Assembly: GCF_026015985.1 (NCBI RefSeq)
Contig: NZ_CP110389.1
Location: forward strand, 806,001 to 870,000
Reading direction: 5' to 3'
Length of the DNA stretch: 64,000 nt
Origin: Rhodopseudomonas sp. P2A-2r
GTDB taxonomy: Bacteria; Pseudomonadota; Alphaproteobacteria; Rhizobiales; Xanthobacteraceae
In this document: positions 29,937-39,501 of the stretch, piece after piece
Numbering within the stretch: the stretch's first letter is position 1
How the letters are laid out: each line of letters begins with the position of its first letter
Program-made: the position numbers and the translations under genes
The notes under the pieces: model-generated
What the model saw: the letters and a program-made list of their open reading frames with translations, nothing else
What the model was told of the DNA's origin: nothing
Database searches by the model: none

Positions 29937-30110
29937 CTATTTTCCTTTAAGCGTGTCTTTGACGCCGCCAATGGCGTTCTGAACCTTGCCCTCTATTTTG
30001 TCGGCCTCGCCCTCCGTCTCCAGCTTGGTGTCACCGACCGCCTTGCCGACCGCCTGCTTCACTGCGCCTTTGACTTGCTTCGCCGATCCAACGACCCGGT
30101 CCTTGTCCAT
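29937..30110 (-). CDS. CsbD-family stress protein
   Basis: 57 aa from ATG 30110, with GGAGGACGGAATC in front. The sequence MDKDRVVGSAKQVKGAVKQA and ADKIEGKVQNAIGGVKDTLK is the classic CsbD pattern: small, charged, disordered to helical, rich in Lys/Gly. CsbD proteins are induced in general stress; biochemical role is not settled. An FNR/FixK-type palindrome centred 77 bp upstream of the start suggests induction under low oxygen. Confidence 0.92.
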   Translation of the reverse strand: MDKDRVVGSAKQVKGAVKQAVGKAVGDTKLETEGEADKIEGKVQNAIGGVKDTLKGK

Positions 30111-30180
30111 GATTCCGTCCTCCAATAGTAAACCCCTGAGCGAGAGAAGTTGAAGCTGCGGCGCGAACCAGCGGTCGTCG

Positions 30181-30194
30181 TTGATTTGGATCAA
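30181..30194. promoter_or_regulatory. FNR/FixK-type box TTGATTTGGATCAA
   Basis: Perfect TTGAT-N4-ATCAA palindrome. With activation at about -41.5, transcription on the minus strand would start near 30146, 36 nt before the csbD-like start. Best supported target is that gene. Confidence 0.7.
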
Positions 30195-30348
30195 CAGTAT
30201 TCCGCCTTTTCGAATGGACGTGAATGACAGTGGCAAAGCCGGGAATTGCTTCGATCACATGGCGCGGCGACTTGTTCGCGATTAGTCGAATTGCGAGCAA
30301 CCAGGACGGCCGCCCGTAATTCAATTTCGTTGCTAGATAGCGTTTCGC

Positions 30349-30807
30349 TCAATAGGAGTGGCGATCACGATTCCTGCGGAAAAGCGCCTCGGAAAACCGG
30401 CGCTTCTGCTGGTCATCGAGGCTGCTGTAGAGCGGCTGGGCGGAATCTGCGAGCTTCTTCCGCGCATTGGATCGGTCGATCTCCTCATCAGCATCTTTGC
30501 GCATTTCGTCGATCAGATCGACGCTGCCTTGTTCCTTGGCGTGTGCATTGCGCCAGGCAATCTGTTGTTCGGCCTGCTTCTTCCACATACCCACCACCGC
30601 AGTCTCAAAAGCAGACCAATTCTTCTCCTGCTCTGCAGTGAGACGCAGGTCAGCCTTCATTTGGGCAGCGCGAGCCGACGCCTGATCTGTGATCTGGCTC
30701 GAGGTCAATTCTGTGCGATCCGAATGATCGCGCGCGACCGCTGACCCGGTTATGGCCGTACCGGTCAACAAGGCCGCAGTCGCAACGAGAATGAGAGTCT
30801 TTCGCAT
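30349..30807 (-). CDS. LTXXQ-motif (Spy/CpxP-like) periplasmic protein
   Basis: 152 aa. Signal peptide MRKTLILVATAALLTGTAIT ... AVA. Helical body with two LTxxQ-type motifs: ADLRLTAEQEKNWSAFETAV and the degenerate LYSSLDDQQKRRFSEALF. This fold matches Spy/CpxP periplasmic chaperones or stress sensors, common in Bradyrhizobiaceae. It stands alone on the minus strand among other small stress genes. No terminator or box is obvious. Confidence 0.85.
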   Translation of the reverse strand: MRKTLILVATAALLTGTAITGSAVARDHSDRTELTSSQITDQASARAAQMKADLRLTAEQEKNWSAFETAVVGMWKKQAEQQIAWRNAHAKEQGSVDLIDEMRKDADEEIDRSNARKKLADSAQPLYSSLDDQQKRRFSEALFRRNRDRHSY

Positions 30808-31024
30808 GACGTCCTTCTTTCAGGATATTTGAGTTGGGAGTAGTTCGTATTGCGTCGTCACGCAGCACAACGGCCCAGTGATCGATTGGGCCTTGATTGC
30901 ACTATTCTTGGTTCTTGCTGGTGGTTGGCGGCGCTGGTGGCTTGTTGGTCGGCAGCGCGGGGCGGGTCTTTCGGTATTGTAAACAAACTAATAGACCCGT
31001 CCCCGAACTCGCGCCGTCACCCCT

Positions 31025-31276
31025 CTACTTGGCGCAAGTCTTGTCGGCCTTCAAAGCCGTCTCTGCAGATGCCTTCGTCACGTGCGCGGCACCGACAACC
31101 TTCATGCTGCTGCCAGCCGCAGGCTGGGTCTCGACGATTTGACATTTCAGAGTCGCGGTATCCTGAGCCAGGTAGAATGATGGCGGCGCTTGGCCAATGG
31201 TCTTTGCCGTCTCAGCCGCGAATGAGGGGGCAGAGAATGCGACGATGGCAGCCGTCGCCAGGAGGATTTTCTTCAT
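31025..31276 (-). CDS. Small secreted protein, 83 aa, unknown function
   Basis: ATG 31276 (MKKILLATAAIVAFSAPSFA, signal peptide ending A-x-A) is preferred to ATG 31288. The mature 60-residue part has two cysteines (TLKCQIVET and KADKTCAK) that could form a disulfide, and the segment GSSMKVVGAAHVTKASAETA. I know similar proteins only as hypothetical. An FNR/FixK-type box lies 100 bp upstream, a suitable promoter distance. Confidence 0.75.
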   Translation of the reverse strand: MKKILLATAAIVAFSAPSFAAETAKTIGQAPPSFYLAQDTATLKCQIVETQPAAGSSMKVVGAAHVTKASAETALKADKTCAK

Positions 31277-31375
31277 GGTGTTCACCAATTGTTATGCGTT
31301 CCACATCGAACGGGGGAAAAATGGAGTCTGCTGACGAAGGTTCCTGCACAAACGAATTTGTTTTAGGCGCGCCCA

Positions 31376-31389
31376 TTGACATAGATCAA
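31376..31389. promoter_or_regulatory. FNR/FixK-type box TTGACATAGATCAA
   Basis: Matches TTGAY-N4-RTCAA. It is 100 bp upstream of the 83-aa secreted-protein gene on the minus strand and 400 bp upstream of the P-type ATPase on plus. The minus-strand gene is the likely target. Confidence 0.6.
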
Positions 31390-31578
31390 TGACAGCCAAG
31401 AAAGGGAATGACGTTGAGTAGGTGACTATCTGCTCGAGCGGCGGAGCCGTTGCTTCTAAATTTGAGCCGCTATCTACAAATTATTCCCTATAAGAAGAAA
31501 ACGAATTTTCGTCGTAACTCTGAATGAGCGGCATCGCATTGTTGTTGGCCGCCTCTCGAGGTTCTGAGCGAGTAGGCC

Positions 31579-31592
31579 TTGATTTTTGTCAA
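31579..31592. promoter_or_regulatory. FNR/FixK-type box TTGATTTTTGTCAA
   Basis: Exact TTGAT-N4-GTCAA consensus, about 190-205 bp upstream of the P-type ATPase start on plus. Together with the box at 31376 it lies in the 500-bp divergent region (31277-31778), which otherwise holds no gene. Confidence 0.65.
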
Positions 31593-31778
31593 AGTGCGCG
31601 CACTCTCGGCCGATATCCTTTGAGCTGGTTCGATTGGGTAAGCTGGCGTGTTTCTCAGGATCAGGCTGCTTCCTCAATCGCCTATTTGCCGTAGCGAACA
31701 CTGGCTCGCTGCACTCAAAAGAATCGCAAGCTTACCCGTGCCAGTGACCCCTTTCGCTGATCTGAGCGGATCTCATGA

Positions 31779-34450
31779 ATGCGAGGAGATGTTAATTTGA
31801 ACCAGCCGGATCCCAAAGCGGCGAACCCTGCCGTAGCCCCTGTGCGGCAGGAGCCGCCAGGCGCAGCACCCGAAGCATCGATCGCGAGCGGAAAAGCCTT
31901 GGCCGAAGTCGCTCGCCTATCGACCGACGACGCACTGCAAAAATTGTCCAGCACGGCGGCGGGCCTCACGCCCGGTCAGGTCGTGCAGCAACTCCGCTCC
32001 GTCGGGCCCAATCGGGTTGCTCGACAGGCGCGTCATACGGTTCTCGGCGAGCTTGCTGCGCGCTCGATCAATCCGTTGAATATCCTCCTGCTATCGCTGG
32101 CGACGGCATCCTATTTTCTCGGCGATCAGCGCGCGGCGATCATGATCGTGATCATGGTAGTCCTGAGCATCACCCTAGGCTTCCTTCAGGAGTATCGGTC
32201 GAGCAATGCTGCCGACGAATTGCAAAAGATGGTATCGATAACCACTTCTGTGCGCCGACAGGGGGCGCCGACCACGCCGATGTTCCGATCGATCAACTTG
32301 TGCCCGGCGACATCGTTCTGCTGTCGGCCGGAGACATGATCCCCGCCGACCTCAGGCTGATTTCGGCCAAGGATCTCTTCATCAATCAGTCGACCCTCAC
32401 TGGCGAGGCAATGCCGCTCGAGAAATTCGCTGCAGCCCACGAAGGCGCGGCCGAGACGCCATTTGATCTCCCCAATATCTGCTTTATGGGTAGCGCTGTC
32501 GTCAGCGGTATCGGCTGCGGCGTCGTCGTACTGACCGGCCCGCAAACTGCTTTCGGCGTCGTGGCAACCGCAATCGCCGAGACGCGGCAACTCACGAGCT
32601 TCGACAAGGGCATCACTCGTTTTACCTGGTTGATGCTCGGGTTCATCCTGGTGATGGCGCCGCTCGTGTTCGTGATCAATGGCGTGACCAAGGGCAATTG
32701 GCTCGAAGCGCTGTTGTTTGCGGTCGCCGTAGCGGTAGGTTTAACGCCCGAGATGCTGCCGATGATCGTGACGGTCAATCTGGCAAAGGGCGCAATGGCA
32801 ATGTCCCGAAAGAAGGTCATTGTTAAGCGTCTCAATGCAATCCAGAACTTCGGAGCCATGGACGTGTTGTGCACGGACAAGACCGGCACACTTACTCAGG
32901 ACCTGATTATCCTCAAGCGCCACCTTGATATCAGGGGCGCCGATTCGAACAGTGTACTCGAGTCCGCCTATCTGAATAGTTATTACCAGTCCGGCCTCAA
33001 GAACCTGCTCGACGTCGCGGTCCTGAAGCACGGCGATCTCGAAGGTGGCCTAAAGGTTCGGGAACGGTTCAAGGAGATCGACGAAATACCGTTCGACTTC
33101 GAGAGGCGAAGGATGTCCGTCGTTCTCGGGCGCGACGACGGAGTTCATGTCCTAATTTGTAAGGGCGCAGTCGAAGAAATCTTCGCGGTCTGCAAGCACT
33201 ACACGATCGGCGATGAGACTGGTCCCCTCGATGAGAGCCATCTCGCTTCGGCGATCGAGACGACAGCCAAGCTGAACGCCGACGGATTTCGGGTAATTGC
33301 CGTCGCCACCAAGGAGATGCCACCGACCCAGGCGATATACTCTGTCGCCGATGAGGCGGATCTCACGTTGCTCGGTTACATCGCGTTCCTCGATCCTCCC
33401 AAGGAGACATGCGCCCCCGCGATTGCCGCGCTACAGGCTGGCGGCGTGCAAGTGAAGATCCTGACCGGGGACAACGACATTGTTACGCGCAAGATCTGCC
33501 GTGATGTTGGTCTTTCCGTGGATCGCATCGTTCTCGGCAGCGAGATGGCGGCGCTGTCTCCGGAGGAGCTGGCGAACCTAGCGGAAACCGCGACGGTGTT
33601 CGCCAAGGTGTCGCCGTCGCAAAAGGCGGCCATTATCGATGCCCTTCACCGCAAGGGGCATGTCGTTGGATTCCTGGGGGATGGCATCAACGACGGACCG
33701 GCGCTGAAGACGGCGGACGTCGGCATATCCGTGGACAGTGCCGTCGACATCGCCAAGGAATCCGCGGATATCATATTGCTCGAGAAGAGCCTGGCGGTGC
33801 TCGGCGATGGCGTCATTGAGGGCCGAAAGGTATTCGGCAACATAACCAAGTATATCAAGATGGGCGCGAGTTCTAATTTTGGGAACATGTTCAGCGTGCT
33901 GGGGGCCAGTATCTTTCTGCCGTTTTTGCCGATGACGGCGATCCAGGTGCTAACTAACAATTTACTCTACGACTTCTCGCAGACCACAATCCCGACCGAC
34001 AACGTCGATGCAGAATTTCTGGCAGTGCCGCGCCGATGGGACATTGGCAATATCACAAAGTTTGTGCTGTTCATCGGCCCAATCAGCTCGATCTTCGATT
34101 ATGTCACTTATTTCACGATGCTCTACGTCTTCAATGCGTGGAACAATCCGGCCTTGTTTCAGACTGGATGGTTCGTCGAATCCCTGCTTACCCAGACCTT
34201 GATCATCCACATCATTCGCACGGCGAAGATTCCGTTTTTCCAAAGTCGGGCCAGCACAGCGCTCATCACGACAACCCTCATCATTGCCGCAATTGGAATA
34301 GCCCTCCCATACTCCTGGTTGGCTGGCTTTTTGGGTTTCGTCCCGCTGCCCCCGGCTTATTGGATCGCGCTGTGCCTTATTCTCCCAAGCTATGTCATCC
34401 TCGCGCATGTCGTGAAGACGTGGTTCATCGGACGTTTCGGGTTGAGTTGA
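31779..34450 (+). pseudogene. mgtA: MgtA-type (P3B) magnesium-transporting P-type ATPase, single-base frameshift
   Basis: Restored length about 890 aa, normal for MgtA. ATG 31779 or TTG 31797 may start it; the latter has GAGGAG 8 nt upstream. The frame breaks at the G5 run 32261-32265; one more G gives RRQGGADHADVPIDQLVPGD and joins the actuator domain. Visible motifs: TGEAMP (TGES-like), the P-loop DKTGTLT with its phosphorylated Asp, KGAVEEIF (nucleotide-binding Lys), LTGDN, GDGINDGPAL, and the MgtA-type TM segment VGLTPEMLPMIVTVNLAKGA. It imports Mg2+ across the inner membrane. Two FNR/FixK-like boxes lie upstream. Confidence 0.88.
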
Positions 34451-34516
34451 ATTCAGCCGCTCCGCGATTTCGAGACGCGGTCCGGCGATCGCTGATCAAA
34501 ATCGAGATAAAACGAC

Positions 34517-34591
34517 TTACAGACTGGTATCAAAATACGGGGCCATGGCGCTCAGTACCATGAGCAAGGTGGACCCTGCGTAAATATGAAT
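34517..34591 (-). CDS. Possible 24-aa hydrophobic peptide with ATT start
   Basis: AGGAG lies on the minus strand in front of ATT-CAT-ATT, and a 24-codon frame follows (IHIYAGSTLLMVLSAMAPYF, then DTSL, TAA). The composition suggests a short membrane helix. ATT is a rare start and no Met precedes it, so it is uncertain whether this is a real gene, a mutated one, or chance. It lies downstream of the SbmA-like gene. Confidence 0.25.
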   Translation of the reverse strand: MHIYAGSTLLMVLSAMAPYFDTSL

Positions 34592-34622
34592 TGATGCTCC
34601 TGCGCGGGAAACCGGACTCGCA

Positions 34623-36570
34623 TCATGACCGGACGGTTCGCAACCAGTCGTCGAGCCGTTGCAGCCAGCGCCGCGGCGGAGGTGGGGCGGGGGGCGGCTT
34701 GAGCTTGAGGCGGTCACCGTCAAGTCCATGAACAAGTTGAAGCGTTCGGGTGTGGTAGACGGCAAGATCCGGACGGTGACCAATGCTCAATACGGTCGTC
34801 TGCTTCAGTTCATCATCGAACAGGCGCATGACGCGGCGCTGGCTGTCTTCGTCGAGCGCGGCCGTGGCTTCATCGAGAAAGACCCATCCCGGTTTGTGCA
34901 GCAGGAGGCGTGCGAAGGCGAGGCGCTCCTGTTCGCCGAGCGACAGTTCCTGGTCCCAGCGCTCCGTTTGGTCGAGCTTGGCGATGAGACTGCCGAGATC
35001 GCACCGCTCCAGAGCTTTCCGAATATTCGCTTCAGGGAAAGCATCGGCGGCGCTCGGATAGCTCAGGGCATTGCGCAATGTGCCGAGCGGCAGGTAAGGG
35101 CGCTGCGGCAGGAATGCCATCGCATCAAGCGGAGGCGTGAGGATCGTTCCGGAACCCCACGGCCAGAGACCCGCCACGGCGCGGAACAGCGTCGACTTTC
35201 CTCGACCGGTGTCGCCGACGATCAGCACGCGCTCGCCTGGCGTGATGCTGACGGTCGCGTCGTCGATAACGATGTGTCCGTCCGGCAGGAGGATGCGCAC
35301 GCCCTCGAAAGCGAGATATCCTTTCGGGTGCAGCGCGTGTTTGATCTCCTCTGCGCCTGCCTCGATCGCCGGTAGGTTGTCGAGCGCTTCGCGGAAGCGG
35401 GCTACCCGGTGGACTGCGGCGCGCCAGTCAGCGAGCCGCGAAAAGTTGTCGACAAACCATCGCATCGCCCCCTGCACCTGGGTGAAGGCGCCTGCCACCA
35501 TGATCAGGCCGCCCAGCGTCAAGCTACCGCCGAAATAGGCCGGTGCCGCCACGAGTATCGGAACGACGAGCGACAGCCAGCCCGTGCCCGATGTGATCCA
35601 CGTGAGGTGGGCGAGCGAGGAAGATATCCGGCGCATGGTATCTACGACAGCCGCGAGCGCGGCTTCGAGATGTCGCTGTTCGTCCTTCCCTCCGCCATGC
35701 AGCGCGATGCTCTCGCCGGATTCGTTGACCCGAACGAGGGCGAAGCGGAATTCCGCCTCGCGCGCATATCGCTCGCCATTCAGGGCAATCAGCGGCCGCC
35801 CCACGAGCCAAGTCACACCGGAGCCGATCAGGGCATAAACGAGGGCACACCAGACCATGTAACCGGGAATGGCGATGTCGTAGCCCGCCACCTGGAATGT
35901 GACCTGCGCCGATAAAGCCCAAAGCACCCCGACGAAAGCGACGATCTGAAGCAGAGAATAGACTATGCCGCAGCCGAGGTCGGCGGTGTAGTCGCCGAGC
36001 AGGCGCGTGTCCTCCTGGATGCGCTGGTCCGGGTTGTGACCATACTGACCGGCAAAGCTCAGCTGATAGACGCGCAATGGCTTAAGCCACTCCACCAGCA
36101 GGTGACGGGTGATCCATTCGCGCAGTCGAAATTTTAATCGTTCCTGGAGAAAGGTTTGTGCGACCGTGAGGGCCAACAAAACGGCAATGATGAAAAGGAA
36201 CGTCCAGAGATCATTGACAAAGCCCGACAGATCCTTGCGGCGCCACGGCGTCAAAGAACTGGCCGTTCCACTCGTTGAGCCGCACCTGCCCGGACATATT
36301 GGCAATGGTGACGGCGGTCGAGCCAACGAAGATCGCCACCACGCGCCGCCCGCCTTGGGCACGTACACGCGCGAACAGGGCCAGATCGCGGGCAAGATTG
36401 AAATCCTGCGTTGGCGCAGCTTTGATGAGCTCTTCCGCGAGAGCGGGTCTGCCCGCTGCGATCGGAATTATCGGCAATACAGGCTGTGCGGCCTGCGGGA
36501 TCCCAGGCGCTTCCTTCGCCGGAGGGTGTGTGGCCAGGGGAGTAAAGGTTGATCCAACTTCCGGTTTCAT
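34623..36570 (-). pseudogene. SbmA/BacA-like ABC transporter with fused ATPase, single-base frameshift
   Basis: Starts ATG 36570 (MKPEVGSTFTPLATHPPAKE). The frame breaks at CC 36243-36244; deleting one base gives WNGQFFDAVRRKDLSGFVND and a product of about 648 aa. Domain order: six-helix SbmA_BacA-type transmembrane domain (FLFIIAVLLALTVAQTFLQE; EWLKPLRVYQLSFAGQYGHN), then the ATPase with GDTGRGKST (Walker A), LSLGEQERLAFARLLL (signature), WVFLDEATAALDE (Walker B) and IGHR. This YddA/ABCD-like group moves peptides or B12-like compounds across the inner membrane. Pro-rich tail near the end (PPPAPPPPRR). Alone on its strand. Confidence 0.85.
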
Positions 36571-36767
36571 TCGTCCGCGTCCACCCCTGCTTCGGCCGTT
36601 AGTTCACCGGATTGGCCAGTAGATACCGATAATCCGAATTTTGGCTACCGCAATGAATGGCCGTCGCAGCAAGGAAATTATGCTACCATGAAGGGCCTTG
36701 GTTCGGGAAGAAGTCCGTGCCACGGTTATCGCAGCATTACTGCAAAGCAGATTGATTGACCCGTGGC

Positions 36768-37823
36768 ATGTCGGAAATAACGAAGAAGTCGGACGAGCAG
36801 AAAGGCGCCGAAGCCGAAGTCGAGAGCTTTCAGGACGACCTCGGCCCGTTTGTCGTTGCCGCTGAAACAACCCGAATGGCGATGGTGTTTACGGACGCGA
36901 CGGAGCCCGACAACCCGATAATTTTTGCCAATGACAGCTTTCTTTCTCTAACGGGATACGACCGGGAAGAGGTGCTCGGCAAAAGCTTCAATTTTCTGAT
37001 GGCGCATGGTGCCGACGCTGAGGCGCTGACGCGAATTAAAGCCGAGTTCGAAGGCTCGTCCAGCAGCGGGACGGAAGTTCTCTACCGCCGCAAGGATGGA
37101 AGCGAGTTCTGGGCCGCTGTCTTTATCAGTCCGGTTCGTGATGCGAGCGGTGATGTTATTCAATATTTTGCTTCGTTCGCTGATCTTACCAAACACAAGG
37201 AGGATGAAGTTCGATCCAGGATGCTCATCGACGAGTTGAACCATCGCGTCAAGAATACCCTTTCAACGGTGCAATCGATTGTCTGGCAGACCTTGCGATC
37301 GACCACCGATCCCAAGGCTATCAGGCAATCCATTGAGTCCCGGCTGTTTGCGCTATCCCGGTCGCACGACCTGCTAACTCGCGAAAAATGGGAAAGTGCA
37401 GGGCTGCTCGATATCGCTCACGATGCCCTGGAGCCATTCGGGGTCTCGGGCGGTCGGGCGGATCGCATTGTGATCACCGGTGAGAACGTTCGGTTCCCGC
37501 CAAAGGCAGCTTTGGCCCTTGGCATTGCGTTCAACGAGCTCGCAACGAATGCCGTGAAATACGGTGCATTGTCCAACGCGGTCGGATCCATCCTGATTGG
37601 GTGGACGATTGAGACGGCACCGGCCGGAAAACGGCTTCTGCTGAGCTGGACGGAAAAAGGTGGCCCCGCGGTCACGCCGCCGGCACACAAGGGATTTGGA
37701 TCGCGGGTGCTCGAGCGTGGTTTGGCCCATGAGCTGGAAGGCACGGTGCATCTGGACTACCGGCCCGACGGCCTTGTTTGCACGATGGACATTCCCTTAC
37801 CAAGAGACGATCACGATGGATAG
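36768..37823 (+). CDS. HWE-family sensor histidine kinase with LOV-like PAS domain lacking the cysteine
   Basis: 351 aa from ATG 36768 (MSEITKKSDEQKGAEAEVES); a TTG at 36756 is less likely. PAS domain at about 35-150: IIFANDSFLSLTGYDREEVL, then GKSFNFLM where photoactive LOV domains have GRNCRFLQ, so no flavin-adduct Cys. HWE kinase module: ELNHRVKNTLSTVQSIVWQT with the phospho-accepting His, FNELATNAVKYGAL (N box), SWTEKGGPAV (WxE) and GFGSRVLERGL. Cytosolic, no membrane segments. The response regulator gene overlaps its 3' end by 8 nt, so they are coupled. Confidence 0.92.
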   Translation: MSEITKKSDEQKGAEAEVESFQDDLGPFVVAAETTRMAMVFTDATEPDNPIIFANDSFLSLTGYDREEVLGKSFNFLMAHGADAEALTRIKAEFEGSSSSGTEVLYRRKDGSEFWAAVFISPVRDASGDVIQYFASFADLTKHKEDEVRSRMLIDELNHRVKNTLSTVQSIVWQTLRSTTDPKAIRQSIESRLFALSRSHDLLTREKWESAGLLDIAHDALEPFGVSGGRADRIVITGENVRFPPKAALALGIAFNELATNAVKYGALSNAVGSILIGWTIETAPAGKRLLLSWTEKGGPAVTPPAHKGFGSRVLERGLAHELEGTVHLDYRPDGLVCTMDIPLPRDDHDG

Positions 37824-38193
37824 GTTGCTCTCTGGTCGGCGGATTCTCGTTGTCGAGGACGAAATGCTGGTTGTTATGATGATTGAAGACATGCTGGCCG
37901 ACCTTGGATGCAAGTCAGTGACTTCTGTCGCGACGGTCGTCAAGGCCCTCGCTTTGATCGATGCGCAAGACTTCGACGTCGCGTTGCTGGATATGAACTT
38001 GAATGGTGACGACAGCCACCCGGTGGCGGAAGCACTCTTCGCGCGCGGAGTGCCGTTCATCTACTCGACCGGCAACACCGATCACGGTTTAAGAGACGGT
38101 TACTCAGACCCGCCCGTGTTGAAGAAGCCATTTAAGTATGAAGAACTGGTGGCGATACTTACCCGCATCAGACTTGCACCGATCGAGCAATAA
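37816..38193 (+). CDS. Single-domain response regulator
   Basis: 125 aa, receiver domain only. ATG 37816 overlaps the kinase stop. Acidic pocket VVEDE near residue 15, phospho-acceptor Asp in VALLDMNLNGDD, Thr/Ser switch in FIYSTGN, and the conserved Lys in VLKKPFKYEEL. There is no output domain, as in the many HWE-kinase partners of Bradyrhizobiaceae that act through phosphorelay or feedback. Partner is almost certainly the upstream kinase. Confidence 0.93.
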   Translation: MDRLLSGRRILVVEDEMLVVMMIEDMLADLGCKSVTSVATVVKALALIDAQDFDVALLDMNLNGDDSHPVAEALFARGVPFIYSTGNTDHGLRDGYSDPPVLKKPFKYEELVAILTRIRLAPIEQ

Positions 38194-38406
38194 TATCATT
38201 TGTGCATCGGATGGCGTAGCTCTGCGACAGATTGCCTGCATAAAGTTGTGCTGCGCCTACCCCTGACTTGTGGAGCAATGGTAAGATTGCGGTTGGTTCG
38301 CATCGAACCCACCGATGATGCGCGAGGAGTACGCATCCGACCGCGACCCAAGCCATAACGCTAACTGCATGAGCGCGTTATGCGCTGCGGTGACGGCCTT
38401 GAACTG

Positions 38407-38541
38407 TTAAGTGGCTTTCCAAGTCCATGGAAGCAGCTCGGCGACTTGGCTGGCGGAATGATCAGGAAACCGCGCCAGCACATCGGCTGGCTAGGCTTGC
38501 GGATCGATATCATTAATCTTGCGGGTCTCTATCAATGTATA
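38407..38541 (-). pseudogene. Older IS66 tnpC remnant, 3' piece (interrupted by the intact IS66)
   Basis: Reading the minus strand from 38541: YTLIETRKINDIDPQA, a TAG, PADVLARFPDHSASQ, VAELLPWTWKAT, TAA. This is the C-terminal end of an IS66 TnpC carrying one nonsense codon (38497-38499). Its upstream continuation lies on the far side of the IS66 element at 41039-41092. The 213 bp before it (38194-38406) hold no supported gene. Confidence 0.8.
38534..38541. repeat. Target-site duplication AATGTATA (left copy)
   Basis: Identical to 41039-41046 on the other side of the IS66 element; 8 bp is the length IS66 elements produce. Confidence 0.92.
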
Positions 38542-38621
38542 GTAAGCGTCGTTCCGGCGCCACCTTCCGGCCAATGTGCAGATCTGCGATTTTGCGGTTA
38601 CGTCGAACCGCAAGGCTTAGA

Positions 38622-39062
38622 ATGGACACAGTGGATAGTGCTATCACCAAGCCGGTTCGCCGGCTGGAGGTGTTCACCGGTGCGGGGCGCCGTCGGACAT
38701 GGAGCGACGCGGACAAGGCGCGGGTGGTCGCGGAGATCGAAGCCAGCGGCGACTCGGTTTCCGGGGTGGCACGCCGGCACGGATTGTCGCCGCAGCAATT
38801 GTTTGGCTGGCGCCGGCAAGTCAAAGAATCTCAAGCGGTCGTTTCCAAGGATGACGAACCACGGTTCGTCCCGGCGGTCATCGATGCGGCACCGTCCGAC
38901 ACCGGGGGGCCTCGGCAGCGCAAGACGCGGCGACAGCATCGGGATGAACCGCCCGCCGGAATGATCGAGGTTGCGATCGACGGCGTGACGGTGCGCATCG
39001 GCGCGGGCGCCCCGGCGGACACGATCGCCGCGGTGTTGCGGGCGCTGAAAGCCGGCGCGTGA
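38622..39062 (+). CDS. tnpA: IS66 TnpA (IS3-type helix-turn-helix protein)
   Basis: 146 aa from ATG 38622 (MDTVDSAITKPVRRLEVFTG). HTH: ADKARVVAEIEASGDSVSG, then ARRHGLSPQQLFGWRRQV. The C-terminal half, with GMIEVAIDGVTVRIGAGAPA, is typical of the IS66 first ORF. Its TGA overlaps the GTG start of tnpB, so the two are translationally coupled. Needed with TnpB and TnpC for transposition. Confidence 0.92.
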   Translation: MDTVDSAITKPVRRLEVFTGAGRRRTWSDADKARVVAEIEASGDSVSGVARRHGLSPQQLFGWRRQVKESQAVVSKDDEPRFVPAVIDAAPSDTGGPRQRKTRRQHRDEPPAGMIEVAIDGVTVRIGAGAPADTIAAVLRALKAGA

Positions 39063-39424
39063 TCGGCCCGATCGGCCCGACCGGCGCGGTCCGCGTCATG
39101 GTCGCGACCAGACCTGTGGACTTCCGCAAGGGCGCCGATGGGCTGGCGGCACTGGTGCGCGAGAGCATGGCGGCGGATCCGTTCTCTGGCGCGGTCTACG
39201 TGTTCCGCGCCAAGCGCGCGGATCGGATCAAGCTGGTGTATTGGGACGGCACGGGTCTGTGCCTGTTCGCCAAGCGGCTGGAGGATGGCATCTTCCGCTG
39301 GCCGAAGATCGAAGACGGCGTGATCCATTTATCGGCCGCGCAATTGTCGGCGCTGCTCGAAGGGCTGGATTGGCGGCGTGTCCACACGGCGCGCGAGACG
39401 GTGACGCCGGCGCAGCCTGGCTGA
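39059..39424 (+). CDS. tnpB: IS66 TnpB (Orf2 family)
   Basis: 121 aa from GTG 39059, overlapping tnpA by 4 nt (GTGA). The signature RVMVATRPVDFRKGADGLAA and FRAKRADRIKLVYWDGTGLC is the IS66 Orf2 pattern, ending WRRVHTARETVTPAQPG. It is unrelated to the Cas12-like TnpB of IS200/IS605. Intact. Confidence 0.94.
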   Translation: MIGPIGPTGAVRVMVATRPVDFRKGADGLAALVRESMAADPFSGAVYVFRAKRADRIKLVYWDGTGLCLFAKRLEDGIFRWPKIEDGVIHLSAAQLSALLEGLDWRRVHTARETVTPAQPG

Positions 39425-39501
39425 CGCCTGTTGCTGTGGCAAAGTGAATCAGCAGCATCGAGCACGTCGCAAAATGCCGGTAAATATGCTCTGATTTGAT
39501 T

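Noticed and set aside
39059..39424. TnpB as an RNA-guided nuclease (IS200/IS605 type)
   Set aside because: This is the unrelated IS66 Orf2 protein of 121 aa, without RuvC motifs.
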